Shown here: piece by piece, positions 48,433 to 57,555 of the stretch
Numbering within the stretch: the first letter of the stretch is position 1
Layout of the letters: each line of letters begins with the position of its first letter
Source: a virus
Reading direction: 5' to 3' (one strand)
Length of the DNA: 64,000 bases
IMG/VR virus record: IMGVR_UViG_3300031612_000002
Location: 53,471-117,470 of that record
Notes under the pieces: generated by a model
Database searches by the model: none
The model's input: the letters and a program-made list of their open reading frames with translations, nothing else
Told to the model about the DNA's origin: nothing
Made by a program: the position numbers and the translations under genes

Positions 48433-49992
48433 ATGAAGAAAGGACAGAGTCTGTGGAATTATTATCATGGAGAAAATTCATGGCCAATAGTTCACGCATT
48501 CAATTCAAATAACACTGATAGTATTGAATTAAGTGACACACCTATATTAAAGCAAAAGTTACGTGAAATAGCAGAGGTAGAACATAATAATCATCTTCGG
48601 GGAGGCATAGTTAACATTGTAGGACAATCCGAAATTAGTTGGATGATCGCTATGCGCAAATTAGGATATCGTTATGCATGTATGTGGTTTGACGGCACTT
48701 GGTCAGCATCTGATGATGTTAACTTAAAATTACTTGATGAAATAAATCGTATTAATGAAGAATTTGATATCACTAAATGGATAGTTGCAGGAAATATATT
48801 ACAAACCGATGATGAAAGATATTCTCATTTTGAAAGAAACATCATACTGATTAATTTAGATACGTGGTATGAGCAAGGTGCACAAGATCCCGCTGATGTA
48901 TTATACAATCAAGATCCCGCAGATCGGTATTCTCGTCAAGGTACACGACATGAAAAGCCAAGTGACAATTGGGTTACTAGAAAACAAGGAATAGTTGAAG
49001 ATTTTGAGGATAGTTTATTTGGTATTGTAAAACTTGGTGGTGCACGATTAAATATCAAACATGCTACATGGAATACGTGGATAACACACGAAGAATTTAA
49101 TGAACAATACCATCATAAATTGTGCAATCCGTTATTGACATGGTCATTGCGACAAGAACTAATTGTCCCAGGATTGAGTGCAGATTTTATGAATTGTTTA
49201 GCCACGATGAAGCCGCATGTTGGTTCAATTGAATTTGAGAAGGCTATACAAGGTTTACCGTTTGACAGTGATAAACTAACATTTCAAGCAAATCGAATGA
49301 TAAGAGAGATGTTCGCACCAGATAGTCCTATATATTTTGTAAATACAGAATCTAGTCAGCCTGGTATTGCAGAACAAATTGAAGGAACGGTATTTGATCA
49401 ATATGTTGGTGCAACTGCGGGCTTTAAATTATTCTACTATGCATACAAGTATGGTTTTACAAAAGACACGAAATTTGTGTTATATGATTTTGATCCATTG
49501 AGTTGTAAATTCAAACGAGATATGTTAGAACAATGGGATGGTATAAACTATCCTGAGTTTGTCGATGCATGGATTGAACAGCATCCAGATGCAAATGGAA
49601 ATTTAAGAGATTTGACTTTTGAGAGATGGCCAAACGTAATACAGCAATTTGATGGAGATACTAATTGGTTATCAGTATGGGATAGAATCAGACAGAGCAA
49701 CTGGGAAGTAATTGAATGTGATTTAATATATGGACATGATAAATTATTTGAAGCAGTAGAAAATAAAAGAACATTGATGTGGACATCTAATATCTATAGT
49801 TATATTGTGCCAAAGATGCTTAGTAAACCGTTTGCAATGGAATTGAGTTTCATTAGTTTAATAACTAAATTAAATGAATTGCATGATGATTGTTGGTTTT
49901 CGGGCACTGATATAAACGATAACGACTTAACATGTCCATCAAGGGCTATTATAAGTACAACCAATAATGAAACATTAACATTTGAACAATAG
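48433..49992 (+). CDS. Large unknown protein of the radical SAM array, 519 aa
   Basis: SD AAGGAC region before ATG 48433. Alpha/beta with LRGGIVNIVGQSEISWMIAM near residue 55, which might be a nucleotide- or SAM-binding turn, and KFVLYDFDPLSCKFKRDML near residue 355. Many Trp, Asp and Tyr; no signal peptide or membrane helix. The glycine turn and D-x-D could fit a methyltransferase or glycosyltransferase fold but neither is convincing. Confidence 0.65.
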   Translation: MKKGQSLWNYYHGENSWPIVHAFNSNNTDSIELSDTPILKQKLREIAEVEHNNHLRGGIVNIVGQSEISWMIAMRKLGYRYACMWFDGTWSASDDVNLKLLDEINRINEEFDITKWIVAGNILQTDDERYSHFERNIILINLDTWYEQGAQDPADVLYNQDPADRYSRQGTRHEKPSDNWVTRKQGIVEDFEDSLFGIVKLGGARLNIKHATWNTWITHEEFNEQYHHKLCNPLLTWSLRQELIVPGLSADFMNCLATMKPHVGSIEFEKAIQGLPFDSDKLTFQANRMIREMFAPDSPIYFVNTESSQPGIAEQIEGTVFDQYVGATAGFKLFYYAYKYGFTKDTKFVLYDFDPLSCKFKRDMLEQWDGINYPEFVDAWIEQHPDANGNLRDLTFERWPNVIQQFDGDTNWLSVWDRIRQSNWEVIECDLIYGHDKLFEAVENKRTLMWTSNIYSYIVPKMLSKPFAMELSFISLITKLNELHDDCWFSGTDINDNDLTCPSRAIISTTNNETLTFEQ

Positions 49993-50002
49993 GAGATAAA
50001 TT

Positions 50003-50758
50003 ATGTGGTTTGAAGGATCACCTTTAGATAGGGAAGAAATTGATGATGAATCAATTATATGGCATGAAGAAAATAGAATTATTAAACCTGATTTTAAAAT
50101 ATTAGATGCAGGGAATTTTTTAGAAGAAAGTGAGCACGATGTTGATTACATCATGGACAATACCCGTTTTCCATATATATCGATACCAGAAATTAATGTA
50201 CCACACAAGGATTTGTTTGAAGAAGCAAATAATTTGTTATATACGTCATGCTTTACTGCACACCGTCCTTGTAGTTCGGGGTGGTTGAGTTTGTCGATTC
50301 ATGGAATAAGCAGTGTACATACTAATTGTGCAGAAGATTATAACTTACCAGATGATTATGAAGAAACCCATAGTGACTGGACTGATATTGCTAAATTTTG
50401 CCCTAAAACAGTACAATGGATGCAAGATGAAATGTTGTACAACCAGTTTGCTCGTGTAAGGTTCATGGCACTGTTACCAGATGGTTGGTTGGGCATTCAC
50501 AACGATAGACCTAATCCAGTTGGAGTAGGTGCAACTAATGTAGCATTAAACAATCCAGATGGATGCGAATTCGTATTTGAAGGTATGGGTATTGTTCCAT
50601 TTGAAGCAGGTTCAGTGATGAAATTGAATACAGGATATAAGCATTCTGTATGGAATAAAAGTGAAGAACCAAGGATACATATGATCTTTGATGGTGGTCC
50701 TAGTGATGAATTTAAACAACAGGTGAATCGCGGCTATGCCAAAATGCTTGGCGTTTAA
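50003..50758 (+). CDS. 2OG-Fe(II)/Asp-Asn hydroxylase-like protein 1
   Basis: 251 aa, SD TAGGAG. The C-terminal half is a double-stranded beta helix: FMALLPDGWLGIHNDRP has the iron-binding H-x-D, NNPDGCEFVFEGMG and FEAGSVMKLNTGYKHSVWN have the distal His, and EPRIHMIFDGG the Arg for 2-oxoglutarate. It resembles aspartyl/asparaginyl beta-hydroxylase-type enzymes. Probably hydroxylates the product or protein target of the array. Overlaps radical SAM gene 5 by 23 nt. Confidence 0.72.
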   Translation: MWFEGSPLDREEIDDESIIWHEENRIIKPDFKILDAGNFLEESEHDVDYIMDNTRFPYISIPEINVPHKDLFEEANNLLYTSCFTAHRPCSSGWLSLSIHGISSVHTNCAEDYNLPDDYEETHSDWTDIAKFCPKTVQWMQDEMLYNQFARVRFMALLPDGWLGIHNDRPNPVGVGATNVALNNPDGCEFVFEGMGIVPFEAGSVMKLNTGYKHSVWNKSEEPRIHMIFDGGPSDEFKQQVNRGYAKMLGV

Positions 50759-51668
50759 ACATGCAGTAACGATAGGCGTAACAGGCGAAGTTAGACCATG
50801 CTGTGCTTGGAATGCGGCATCATCTGGTGTTGCAATTACCGATGATTGGGAATCGTTGCACAACAAATACTATGTTGAGTCATTGCGAGGTTGGTTGCCT
50901 GAATGCATAGAGTGCCAACAAGATGAAGAATCAAATGGTAAGAGTTATCGAATGTATATGAATGATGTACTAGCAGATAGCATTGGCACAGAGCAATGGG
51001 ACTTAAAGATTAACAACACGTGTAATCTCACGTGCGTCTCATGTGATAGTTATAGTTCAAGTTCGTGGGCAGTAAAAACTGGTAAGCGCAAAGCAAATAC
51101 AGGTTGGCACAAAGATATTGAGCAGATATACCCACAATTGCATTTTGCAAAGATTCTTAAATTTACAGGTGGTGAACCATTCATGATACCACAAGTAAAG
51201 AAGATAATTAAATATCTGATCGATGCAGACGTTTCATCTACGATTGAATTACAATTCATTACTAATGGAACAATAGATATTAATGCATATTATCCCTTGT
51301 TCGAATCGTTTAAACGTGTTATAATAGTTGCAAGTGTAGATGCCATAGGTGAGCGTTTTGAATACCTTAGACGAGGAGCAAACTGGGAACAAGTAAGTAA
51401 TAATATCATTGACATACACAAGAGTTCACCTGATAATACGAGTATATGTATTACGTGTTTACCAAGTGTACTAAATATTAATAACATTCACGAAGTGAAT
51501 GATTGGGCGACAAGTCACGATATTCACTTCAATAGAGCGAGTGATTTGATTAGTCCCGCATACATGGCTCCGGGTGCATTGGATGATCAAGATAATAAAC
51601 AACAATTGATTGATCATGTAATGATACTAGATGATAGTGATGGCAAAGATTATACAAAATGGATTTAA
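50736..51668 (+). CDS. Radical SAM protein 5 (N-twitch)
   Basis: 310 aa. C4, RPCCAW (about 20-25) and CIEC (about 57-60) are the N-terminal cluster; core CNLTCVSC (about 91-98); FTGGEPFMI. Shorter at both ends than copies 3 and 6 but with complete core strands. The start may be a little upstream, since the first cysteine is only four residues in. Confidence 0.88.
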   Translation: MPKCLAFKHAVTIGVTGEVRPCCAWNAASSGVAITDDWESLHNKYYVESLRGWLPECIECQQDEESNGKSYRMYMNDVLADSIGTEQWDLKINNTCNLTCVSCDSYSSSSWAVKTGKRKANTGWHKDIEQIYPQLHFAKILKFTGGEPFMIPQVKKIIKYLIDADVSSTIELQFITNGTIDINAYYPLFESFKRVIIVASVDAIGERFEYLRRGANWEQVSNNIIDIHKSSPDNTSICITCLPSVLNINNIHEVNDWATSHDIHFNRASDLISPAYMAPGALDDQDNKQQLIDHVMILDDSDGKDYTKWI

Positions 51669-51672
51669 ACCA

Positions 51673-52893
51673 ATGACAAAAAAAGTAAGTGACACGTTCT
51701 GTGTTTTACCCTTTATGCACGTAGCAACTAATGCTGCGGGATCTTATCGAGTATGCTGTAATAGCACGCCCGGTGAGAACACAATATTACAAGAGAATGG
51801 CAAGCCATATAAAATCTACAAGCATGATTTAGATGAAGTATGGAATAGCCCAACCTATACAACTATCAGAAAACAGTTCATCGATGGTGAGCGACCAGAT
51901 ATGTGTGCGCGTTGTTTCAGAGAAGAAGATGCTGGCATTCGTAGTGCGCGAGCAGGATTTAATGAAAAGTGGCTGAAAGAAGATGTGAAGATAGATGTTG
52001 AAATTCCAGTTGATGTGAAATATGTTGACTTACGCTTGGGTAACTTATGTAACCTAAAATGTCGCATGTGTAATCCGTGGGCAAGTAGCATGTGGGTTAA
52101 AGATTGGAATAAAGTAGTTGATGCAGCATATTTAGATCCACCAAAGAAATTGGATGAAGACACATTAGAATTCATGAATACCATGACTGAATGGCCAGAT
52201 TGGGAAAAGACAGGTATTACATTCACTGAAATTGCTCATACGGTTGAAGAAATTTATTTAACTGGTGGTGAGCCTACATTGGCAGTTAGTCAATATAAGT
52301 TGTTAGACTATTGTATTGAAAATGATCTTGCATCGGGCATTCGTTTAAAGTACAACACCAACCTAACTAATGTGCCACCGAAGATGATCGAATATTGGTC
52401 ACATTTCAAGCGTGTACAATTAAATTGCTCAATTGATGCAATTGGTGCGCGTGACAGATATATTCGTTACCCTAGTCATTGGCATATAGTAGAAAAGAAT
52501 TTTGATGAATTATCTAAATTGGATAATGTATATATTCAGATTCATTGTACGGTACAAGCATTGAATGTATGTGCACTACACGAGGTTATCGAGTTTGCGG
52601 AATCACGTGGATTAGAACATGATCAGTTATATTTCAATATATTAAACCATCCGCGTAGTATGAATATACAAGTATTGCCACATCATTTAAAGACGTTGGC
52701 ATTGTATAATTTAAAAAGTCATAAAGCATGGCCTAAGGTAGACGATGTGATTAAGTATTTAAATGCTGGGAATACACATGCTGAACACTGGCAAGAATTT
52801 ATTGATTATAATTTGAAGATGGATGAATTGCAACGTGGTACGTTAGTAGAATCATGTCCAGAATTTAAAGGACAAATCAATGACAATAACTAA
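51673..52893 (+). CDS. Radical SAM protein 6 (N-twitch)
   Basis: 406 aa from ATG 51673, four nt after the previous stop; an overlapping start at 51631 or 51640 is also possible and no SD decides it. FCVLPFMHVATNAAG, VCC and CARC are the auxiliary cysteines; core CNLKCRMC; LTGGEPTLA. Long helical C-terminus. Closest in layout to copy 3, suggesting duplication. Confidence 0.88.
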   Translation: MTKKVSDTFCVLPFMHVATNAAGSYRVCCNSTPGENTILQENGKPYKIYKHDLDEVWNSPTYTTIRKQFIDGERPDMCARCFREEDAGIRSARAGFNEKWLKEDVKIDVEIPVDVKYVDLRLGNLCNLKCRMCNPWASSMWVKDWNKVVDAAYLDPPKKLDEDTLEFMNTMTEWPDWEKTGITFTEIAHTVEEIYLTGGEPTLAVSQYKLLDYCIENDLASGIRLKYNTNLTNVPPKMIEYWSHFKRVQLNCSIDAIGARDRYIRYPSHWHIVEKNFDELSKLDNVYIQIHCTVQALNVCALHEVIEFAESRGLEHDQLYFNILNHPRSMNIQVLPHHLKTLALYNLKSHKAWPKVDDVIKYLNAGNTHAEHWQEFIDYNLKMDELQRGTLVESCPEFKGQINDNN

Positions 52894-52999
52894 TCAGATT
52901 CTATGCCCATATTGTGGTACCTACGTTGACGATATGCCACACCGATGTACAAAAGAAATATGGACGTTGCGTCCAGTAGTAAAAAGGAAAGTAAAGTGA
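52880..52999 (+). CDS. Small zinc-ribbon-like protein, 39 aa
   Basis: ATG 52880 behind AAAGGA inside the end of radical SAM gene 6, to TGA 52999. CPYCGTYVDDMPHRC gives a C-x2-C...H-x2-C zinc knuckle, followed by a basic tail (RPVVKRKVK). Overlaps the next GTG start. Too short for a function call. Confidence 0.5.
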   Translation: MTITNQILCPYCGTYVDDMPHRCTKEIWTLRPVVKRKVK

Positions 53000-53595
53000 T
53001 TGATTTAACTAATAAGAAAATATTATGTACAGGTAATCCAGAGATTGGTCTAGCGAGTGAGATATTAAAACGATATCCACAGACAGATTTTATTAGTCAA
53101 AGCATCAGTGACCATGATCTAACATTGAATCATGTGAAAAAAACTGTTGCAAATAAAGCACTAGAATACGACATTTTTATTAACTGTAGTGCACTATGGC
53201 AGTACCATCAGGCACTGCTACTAGATGTAGTATATAAAACCGCACAGAGTGCCCGGAAATCCCTACATATAGTGTCTGTCGGGTCCACCACGGACAGGGC
53301 TACAAAAGGGTCGGATTGGACATATCAACAAGAGAAGAAAGCATTACGTAGTGCGAGTAACGCTATGGGATTGAAAAGTATCTGGCAAGGTGGCCCAAAG
53401 GTGAGTTATGTTACGTTTGGTACATTGCCGAATAACGCAGACAAGCATCCAGGACGCAAGTTGATGACATTTGAAGAAGCGGTAGATTGTATTGAATATG
53501 CGATGATATTGCCTGAACATCTGTCATTGAATGAATTAAGTATTGATCCTATACAAGTGACAGATGAAGAATGGATTAACCGTTCAAAAAATTAA
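52996..53595 (+). CDS. SDR-like (Rossmann) oxidoreductase, 199 aa
   Basis: GTG 52996 behind AAAGGAAAG gives MIDLTNKKILCTGNPEIGLA, a first beta strand and a degenerate glycine loop (T-G-N-P-E-I-G-L). INCSA corresponds to the N-x-A region, VSVGST to the catalytic-serine strand, and YQQEKKAL to Y-x-x-x-K. Short for an SDR but with all landmarks. Probably a NAD(P)-dependent reductase or epimerase for the pathway product. The longer frame from 52945 would overlap the zinc protein and is less likely. Confidence 0.7.
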   Translation: MIDLTNKKILCTGNPEIGLASEILKRYPQTDFISQSISDHDLTLNHVKKTVANKALEYDIFINCSALWQYHQALLLDVVYKTAQSARKSLHIVSVGSTTDRATKGSDWTYQQEKKALRSASNAMGLKSIWQGGPKVSYVTFGTLPNNADKHPGRKLMTFEEAVDCIEYAMILPEHLSLNELSIDPIQVTDEEWINRSKN

Positions 53596-53604
53596 GGAAT
53601 AATT

Positions 53605-53721
53605 ATGAAAATATATATTAAGCAAGCAGTAGTGCTATTGGCTAAAGTGGCGTCAGTCACATTGGCTATAATTTTAACATCATCGCCTATCATGGCTATG
53701 CCTAATTACCTTGCACTATGA
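53605..53721 (+). CDS. Small membrane or secreted peptide, 38 aa
   Basis: ATG 53605 behind AAGGAAT to TGA 53721. One hydrophobic stretch (VVLLAKVASVTLAIILTSS) followed by IMAMPNYLAL, either a signal peptide with a tiny mature end or a single-span membrane peptide. Overlaps the next ATG (ATGA). Confidence 0.5.
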   Translation: MKIYIKQAVVLLAKVASVTLAIILTSSPIMAMPNYLAL

Positions 53722-54656
53722 ACATCGGAATATATCAAGTAGTAAATGCACATGCACCTGCGATTCATTGGTGGCTTGCACAAGATCATAGATTTGGTCC
53801 TCAAATCTATTCTGGATTAAAGCCAACACCTGAACGACTAGCAATTGGAACCATAGTTGAAGAGAACCGATATACCCATCTTATTGATCAAGATTTATAT
53901 TATAGTCATCAAGAAACGCTTAGAATGATGGAAAATAAAACAGAAACAGATGGTGGGATTGATTGCCTTTCCGAATATTTTAAATTTAATGAAGATTTTC
54001 AATATAAAGTGTGGAGTAATTATTTCGGTGCTACATATGATTCAAGGTTCGCACCAATTGCTGACAAACTCATATTCACCCAAGTCACAACCGAACAAAG
54101 TGCAATGTTCTATATAACGCAATATGCATTTATTGAATTAACAGAAGATGAGATAATTGAACAAACGCAGTTGTGGTGGGAAGATCACATGCTAATGGAC
54201 GGAGATATTATTGGCAAATGGAAAGAAGTTTGGTATAGAGATTATCACGACAAATGTATAGAGGATTTTCACGATGGTAAGTTGAAATATATGTGGCAAT
54301 TAAATTTTGCACATTGGGATTTGAAGAAATCGCTAAGTCACATAGACGATAACACTGGTGATGGTATTTTTGAATTTGAGTATTCGTTCCATAGGCTATT
54401 TGAAGAAAAACACGATTACGAAGATGTGTTTGTTCAAAATGAGTCATTATCCTATATAGAAGAAGATAAAATTGATCATTTAGTAGTAGACGTTGAATGG
54501 TTTAAAAATACAGATGTTATACTTGATTACTTAGGTGTAAGTAACAGTGATATATTAAAAGAAGCAGCACAGATATATGGTAGGCGTTACAAACAGGTCG
54601 TAGACGCATACGATATACTTTATAATAAATACTACATTAACGGAGAGACAGCATGA
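53718..54656 (+). CDS. Hypothetical protein, 312 aa
   Basis: Soluble, Trp/Tyr/Asp-rich. Begins MNIGIYQVVNAHAPAIHWW; mostly helical after residue 130 with KWKEVWYRDYHDKC. No motif recognised. Tightly fitted between the small membrane peptide and the secreted nuclease gene, overlapping both by 4 nt. Confidence 0.65.
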   Translation: MNIGIYQVVNAHAPAIHWWLAQDHRFGPQIYSGLKPTPERLAIGTIVEENRYTHLIDQDLYYSHQETLRMMENKTETDGGIDCLSEYFKFNEDFQYKVWSNYFGATYDSRFAPIADKLIFTQVTTEQSAMFYITQYAFIELTEDEIIEQTQLWWEDHMLMDGDIIGKWKEVWYRDYHDKCIEDFHDGKLKYMWQLNFAHWDLKKSLSHIDDNTGDGIFEFEYSFHRLFEEKHDYEDVFVQNESLSYIEEDKIDHLVVDVEWFKNTDVILDYLGVSNSDILKEAAQIYGRRYKQVVDAYDILYNKYYINGETA

Positions 54657-55090
54657 GAACGATTATAATTTTATTAATTGCAATACTATCAACAATGCCA
54701 GCAATGGCAAAAGAAGTAGAGATGACCATCTACGATTATAAGATTACAAGAGTGATTGATGGCGACACCGTTGCATTTGAAGCTACCTTTTTACCAGCAC
54801 CATTGAAGCAGGAATTAAGTATTCGTGTATATGGTGTAGATACTCCAGAAAAAAGTTGGAGAGCAGAATGTCCTAAAGAAGCAGCATGGGGTGAAGAAGC
54901 GTCACAGTTTACTAAAGATATGTTAAATGCAGCAACGGTTATACAAGTAGCCATTTATAAATGGGACAAGTATGGTGGTCGAGTACTTGGTGATATCATT
55001 ATAGATGGCAAGAGTTTAAGACACATGCTCATAGCAGAAGGCTTTGCTAGAGAATATTATGGCGATAAAAAGATTTCATGGTGCATCTAA
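54653..55090 (+). CDS. Secreted staphylococcal-nuclease-like (thermonuclease) protein
   Basis: 145 aa. Signal peptide about 1-19 ending AMA. SNase fold: ITRVIDGDTVAFEA, IRVYGVDTPE (Arg and Asp of the active site), KWDKYGGRVLGDI (second catalytic Arg), and LIAEGFAREYYG. Full length for the domain. Predicted periplasmic Ca-dependent nuclease; could degrade competing or leaked DNA. Its place inside a radical SAM array is unexplained. Confidence 0.88.
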   Translation: MRTIIILLIAILSTMPAMAKEVEMTIYDYKITRVIDGDTVAFEATFLPAPLKQELSIRVYGVDTPEKSWRAECPKEAAWGEEASQFTKDMLNAATVIQVAIYKWDKYGGRVLGDIIIDGKSLRHMLIAEGFAREYYGDKKISWCI

Positions 55091-55091
55091 A

Positions 55092-56261
55092 ATGAGCGAA
55101 GATTTAAAATACAGTACATACGATTTTACTAAAATACCATTTGATGATTTAGTAAGAGTAGGGCAACGCACAATGCTTCATCGCGATTTATTCAGTATTA
55201 GTTGGTTACTGGGACGCTATTGTAACTATCGTTGTAGTTACTGCTGGCCTTACGCTCGTAGTGATAAGAAAGACTTTAGACCTACTGAGTTATGTTTACG
55301 TACAGTTGACGAGATTAAGCGTCAAGCACGAGACAATGGTTTCAATAGTTTTCACTTTAGTTTAAGCGGGGGTGAACCAACATTCCATCCGGGATATTTG
55401 GATATAATGAAACACCTTGCAGATGATGTAGATAACACTAATTACACATCAGTTCACATGACAACTAATATGTCACGTCCCATGAAGTGGTTTGAGACTT
55501 ATGTTAAGAATGTCGCACCATTTCATAGAGCAAGTATTACAGCAAGTTTGCACACAGAGCATTTAGACACTAGAGAAAAGATGCAAGTCTTTGCTGATAA
55601 GTTAATATTCTGTCAAGAACATGATGTACAAGTAACTATCAATCAAGTGATGGTTCCAGAATGGTTTGAGCGAGATTGGGATAATGCGTTATTCTTTCAT
55701 AATCAGGGAATCAACTGTACATTAAAGCCTATGTCTGATCCTACTGCTAGTAAGATAGTAGATGGTTACACCGCAGAGCAGATGGAGCGATTACACAACG
55801 GTATGCCACAGCGTGGTTATACAGAAGATAAAGCGAAAAAGACTCAGTTGGTTACACGCCCGACACCTACATTTAAGAAAGATGGGGATCCGTTGTATTG
55901 GGAAGAGAATGTAACAGTGCCTCAGCATTTTCAAGTTGAGTTCATGGATAAAGATAACAAGCATTGGTTCATGGATCAGGCTGAACGATTCAACGCATTT
56001 GGTTTTAATAAATTCAAGGGCTGGGAATGTTCATCTGGTCATCGTAGTATTATTATCAGAGAACCAGATGGTAGTGTGAAGCGTAGTTATAGTTGCGTAG
56101 ATCAGCCGTTAGGAAATATAGAAACAGGTTTCAAGTTATTTGATGCACCCACAGTATGTACGACTAATGCGTGCGTGAGTAGTGCAGATAGTAAGATACC
56201 TAAGCGTGCGCCAGGTACACAATTACCATTGTTTCCCGGCGATACATCTTTTAAGGAATAG
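55092..56261 (+). CDS. Radical SAM protein 7
   Basis: 389 aa from ATG 55092; an earlier ATG at 55059 inside the nuclease gene is possible. Core CNYRCSYCWPYA (about 44-55), FSLSGGEPTFHPG, MTTNMSRP. There is no N-terminal cysteine cluster; instead a C-terminal region has several cysteines (ECSSGH, YSCVDQP, CTTNAC) that could bind an auxiliary cluster. Different branch from copies 1-6. Followed after 4 nt by a hydroxylase-like gene. Confidence 0.88.
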   Translation: MSEDLKYSTYDFTKIPFDDLVRVGQRTMLHRDLFSISWLLGRYCNYRCSYCWPYARSDKKDFRPTELCLRTVDEIKRQARDNGFNSFHFSLSGGEPTFHPGYLDIMKHLADDVDNTNYTSVHMTTNMSRPMKWFETYVKNVAPFHRASITASLHTEHLDTREKMQVFADKLIFCQEHDVQVTINQVMVPEWFERDWDNALFFHNQGINCTLKPMSDPTASKIVDGYTAEQMERLHNGMPQRGYTEDKAKKTQLVTRPTPTFKKDGDPLYWEENVTVPQHFQVEFMDKDNKHWFMDQAERFNAFGFNKFKGWECSSGHRSIIIREPDGSVKRSYSCVDQPLGNIETGFKLFDAPTVCTTNACVSSADSKIPKRAPGTQLPLFPGDTSFKE

Positions 56262-56265
56262 TTAT

Positions 56266-56886
56266 ATGTCTGTAATTTTTAATTTAGGAAATCAAATCTT
56301 ATTAGATAAGAGTATTAATACTAGCAGATTTATGGAAGAACTATCACAGTTTGACGATAAATGGGAACAATACAATGAATTTAAACCACATATTAAGCGA
56401 GACGGTCTATGTGTAATAAATGAAAGTGGTTTAAATCAATCTGGTCCCGCATTGAATAGTCTGTATGAATGGAATAGAAAATATAATACAGATTACAGTG
56501 AAAAAGATTTTGATAAAACTACCCCTGTGTATGATCTCACTTCAATGAAAGAGTTACTTGGTGATATATTACATTTATGTGGTAGAACGCATATATTGAG
56601 AGTATCGCCAGGCGGTTATTTCCCACCACATCGAGATAGTCGTGGTGAAAATGTGGATACGTTTAGATTAATAATGGCGTTATCTAATACTACAAATCCG
56701 TGGTTTAGATTTATGTTAGAAGATAAGCCGCTTTATTTTGAAATGGGCCAACTATATGCAGTGAACACTACATTAGAGCATGCATTATTTAATGCAAGTA
56801 CTAAAGATAGTTATTGGTTAGTTATCAATGCGCATAACACGCCTGAAATGCATGACTGGGTTAGATCTAATCTAGCGATTAAGTAG
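56266..56886 (+). CDS. 2OG-Fe(II)/Asp-Asn hydroxylase-like protein 2
   Basis: 206 aa from ATG 56266 behind AAGGAATAG. LRVSPGGYFPPHRDSRG has H-x-D; LYAVNTTLEHALFNAS has the distal His; then SYWLVINAH. Same cupin-type arrangement as the protein at 50003 but little overall likeness. Likely an iron and 2-oxoglutarate dependent hydroxylase. Last plus-strand gene of the array; its end overlaps a convergent minus-strand gene by 15 nt. Confidence 0.7.
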   Translation: MSVIFNLGNQILLDKSINTSRFMEELSQFDDKWEQYNEFKPHIKRDGLCVINESGLNQSGPALNSLYEWNRKYNTDYSEKDFDKTTPVYDLTSMKELLGDILHLCGRTHILRVSPGGYFPPHRDSRGENVDTFRLIMALSNTTNPWFRFMLEDKPLYFEMGQLYAVNTTLEHALFNASTKDSYWLVINAHNTPEMHDWVRSNLAIK

Positions 56887-57555
56887 TAACCATAAGTCGA
56901 GTGCGTAGTCACGCCATGCTTGCTTATATTCCAAGAAATATTTCCCTTCACTATAACGAATGAATTCCCAATTTACGGTACTTACTATTGTTGGATTCCA
57001 TTCGGTGTCTCGTTCCGTACGTTTTAACGCTGGTTCCACTGTACAATCTATGCTATTAGTCGCCTTATACGTGATTGCGTCTAAGAAAGCCTCTGAGGAC
57101 CTCACTTCGGTGCTATTCTGAGGGATAGTAAATATGTCTTCATTGAAGTGAATATAGATGCTTTCTATAGGTTTTATGGGATCACATTTCCACATTGCTG
57201 CGATACGACCCGAACCAGGATGAACACGATATCTATCTGCCCAAGGTTCGTGTAATAGTTGCGGTTTGAATATTAGTTTGTCTTGTTTGATTTGTTCTTC
57301 TAGATAATACAACTTAGTTGCATCTTCGATCAATGCACGATTGGGCATTGAATTGTCTAAGATACGAGAGCCCATGAAATGCTCTACATCTTCGAATGTT
57401 AGTTTTGAGAATCTATCATAGATATCAGTTAGATATGGTTTGGGCGAACCGATAAGTGAAACAGTGTCATGTACTATATGAACACTGCCACCTAATGAGA
57501 TATGGTTATTAAACCAGTTATTAATTATTGAGAAATTGTTCTGCGATGATAACAT
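56872..57555 (-). CDS. Hypothetical protein, 227 aa
   Basis: Second of two overlapping minus-strand genes facing the array. Begins MLSSQNNFSIINNWFNNH; alpha/beta with HEPWADRYRVHPGSGRIAAMW near residue 100. Arg, His and Trp conserved-looking but no family recognised. Starts inside the end of the SGNH hydrolase gene, so probably coupled with it. Confidence 0.65.
   Translation of the reverse strand: MLSSQNNFSIINNWFNNHISLGGSVHIVHDTVSLIGSPKPYLTDIYDRFSKLTFEDVEHFMGSRILDNSMPNRALIEDATKLYYLEEQIKQDKLIFKPQLLHEPWADRYRVHPGSGRIAAMWKCDPIKPIESIYIHFNEDIFTIPQNSTEVRSSEAFLDAITYKATNSIDCTVEPALKRTERDTEWNPTIVSTVNWEFIRYSEGKYFLEYKQAWRDYALDLWLLLNR

Noticed and set aside
41321-56886. Reading the array as a bacterial chromosomal island or assembly chimera
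   Set aside because: Gene density, overlaps, base composition by eye and strand match the flanking phage genes without a visible join; read-level proof is not available here.
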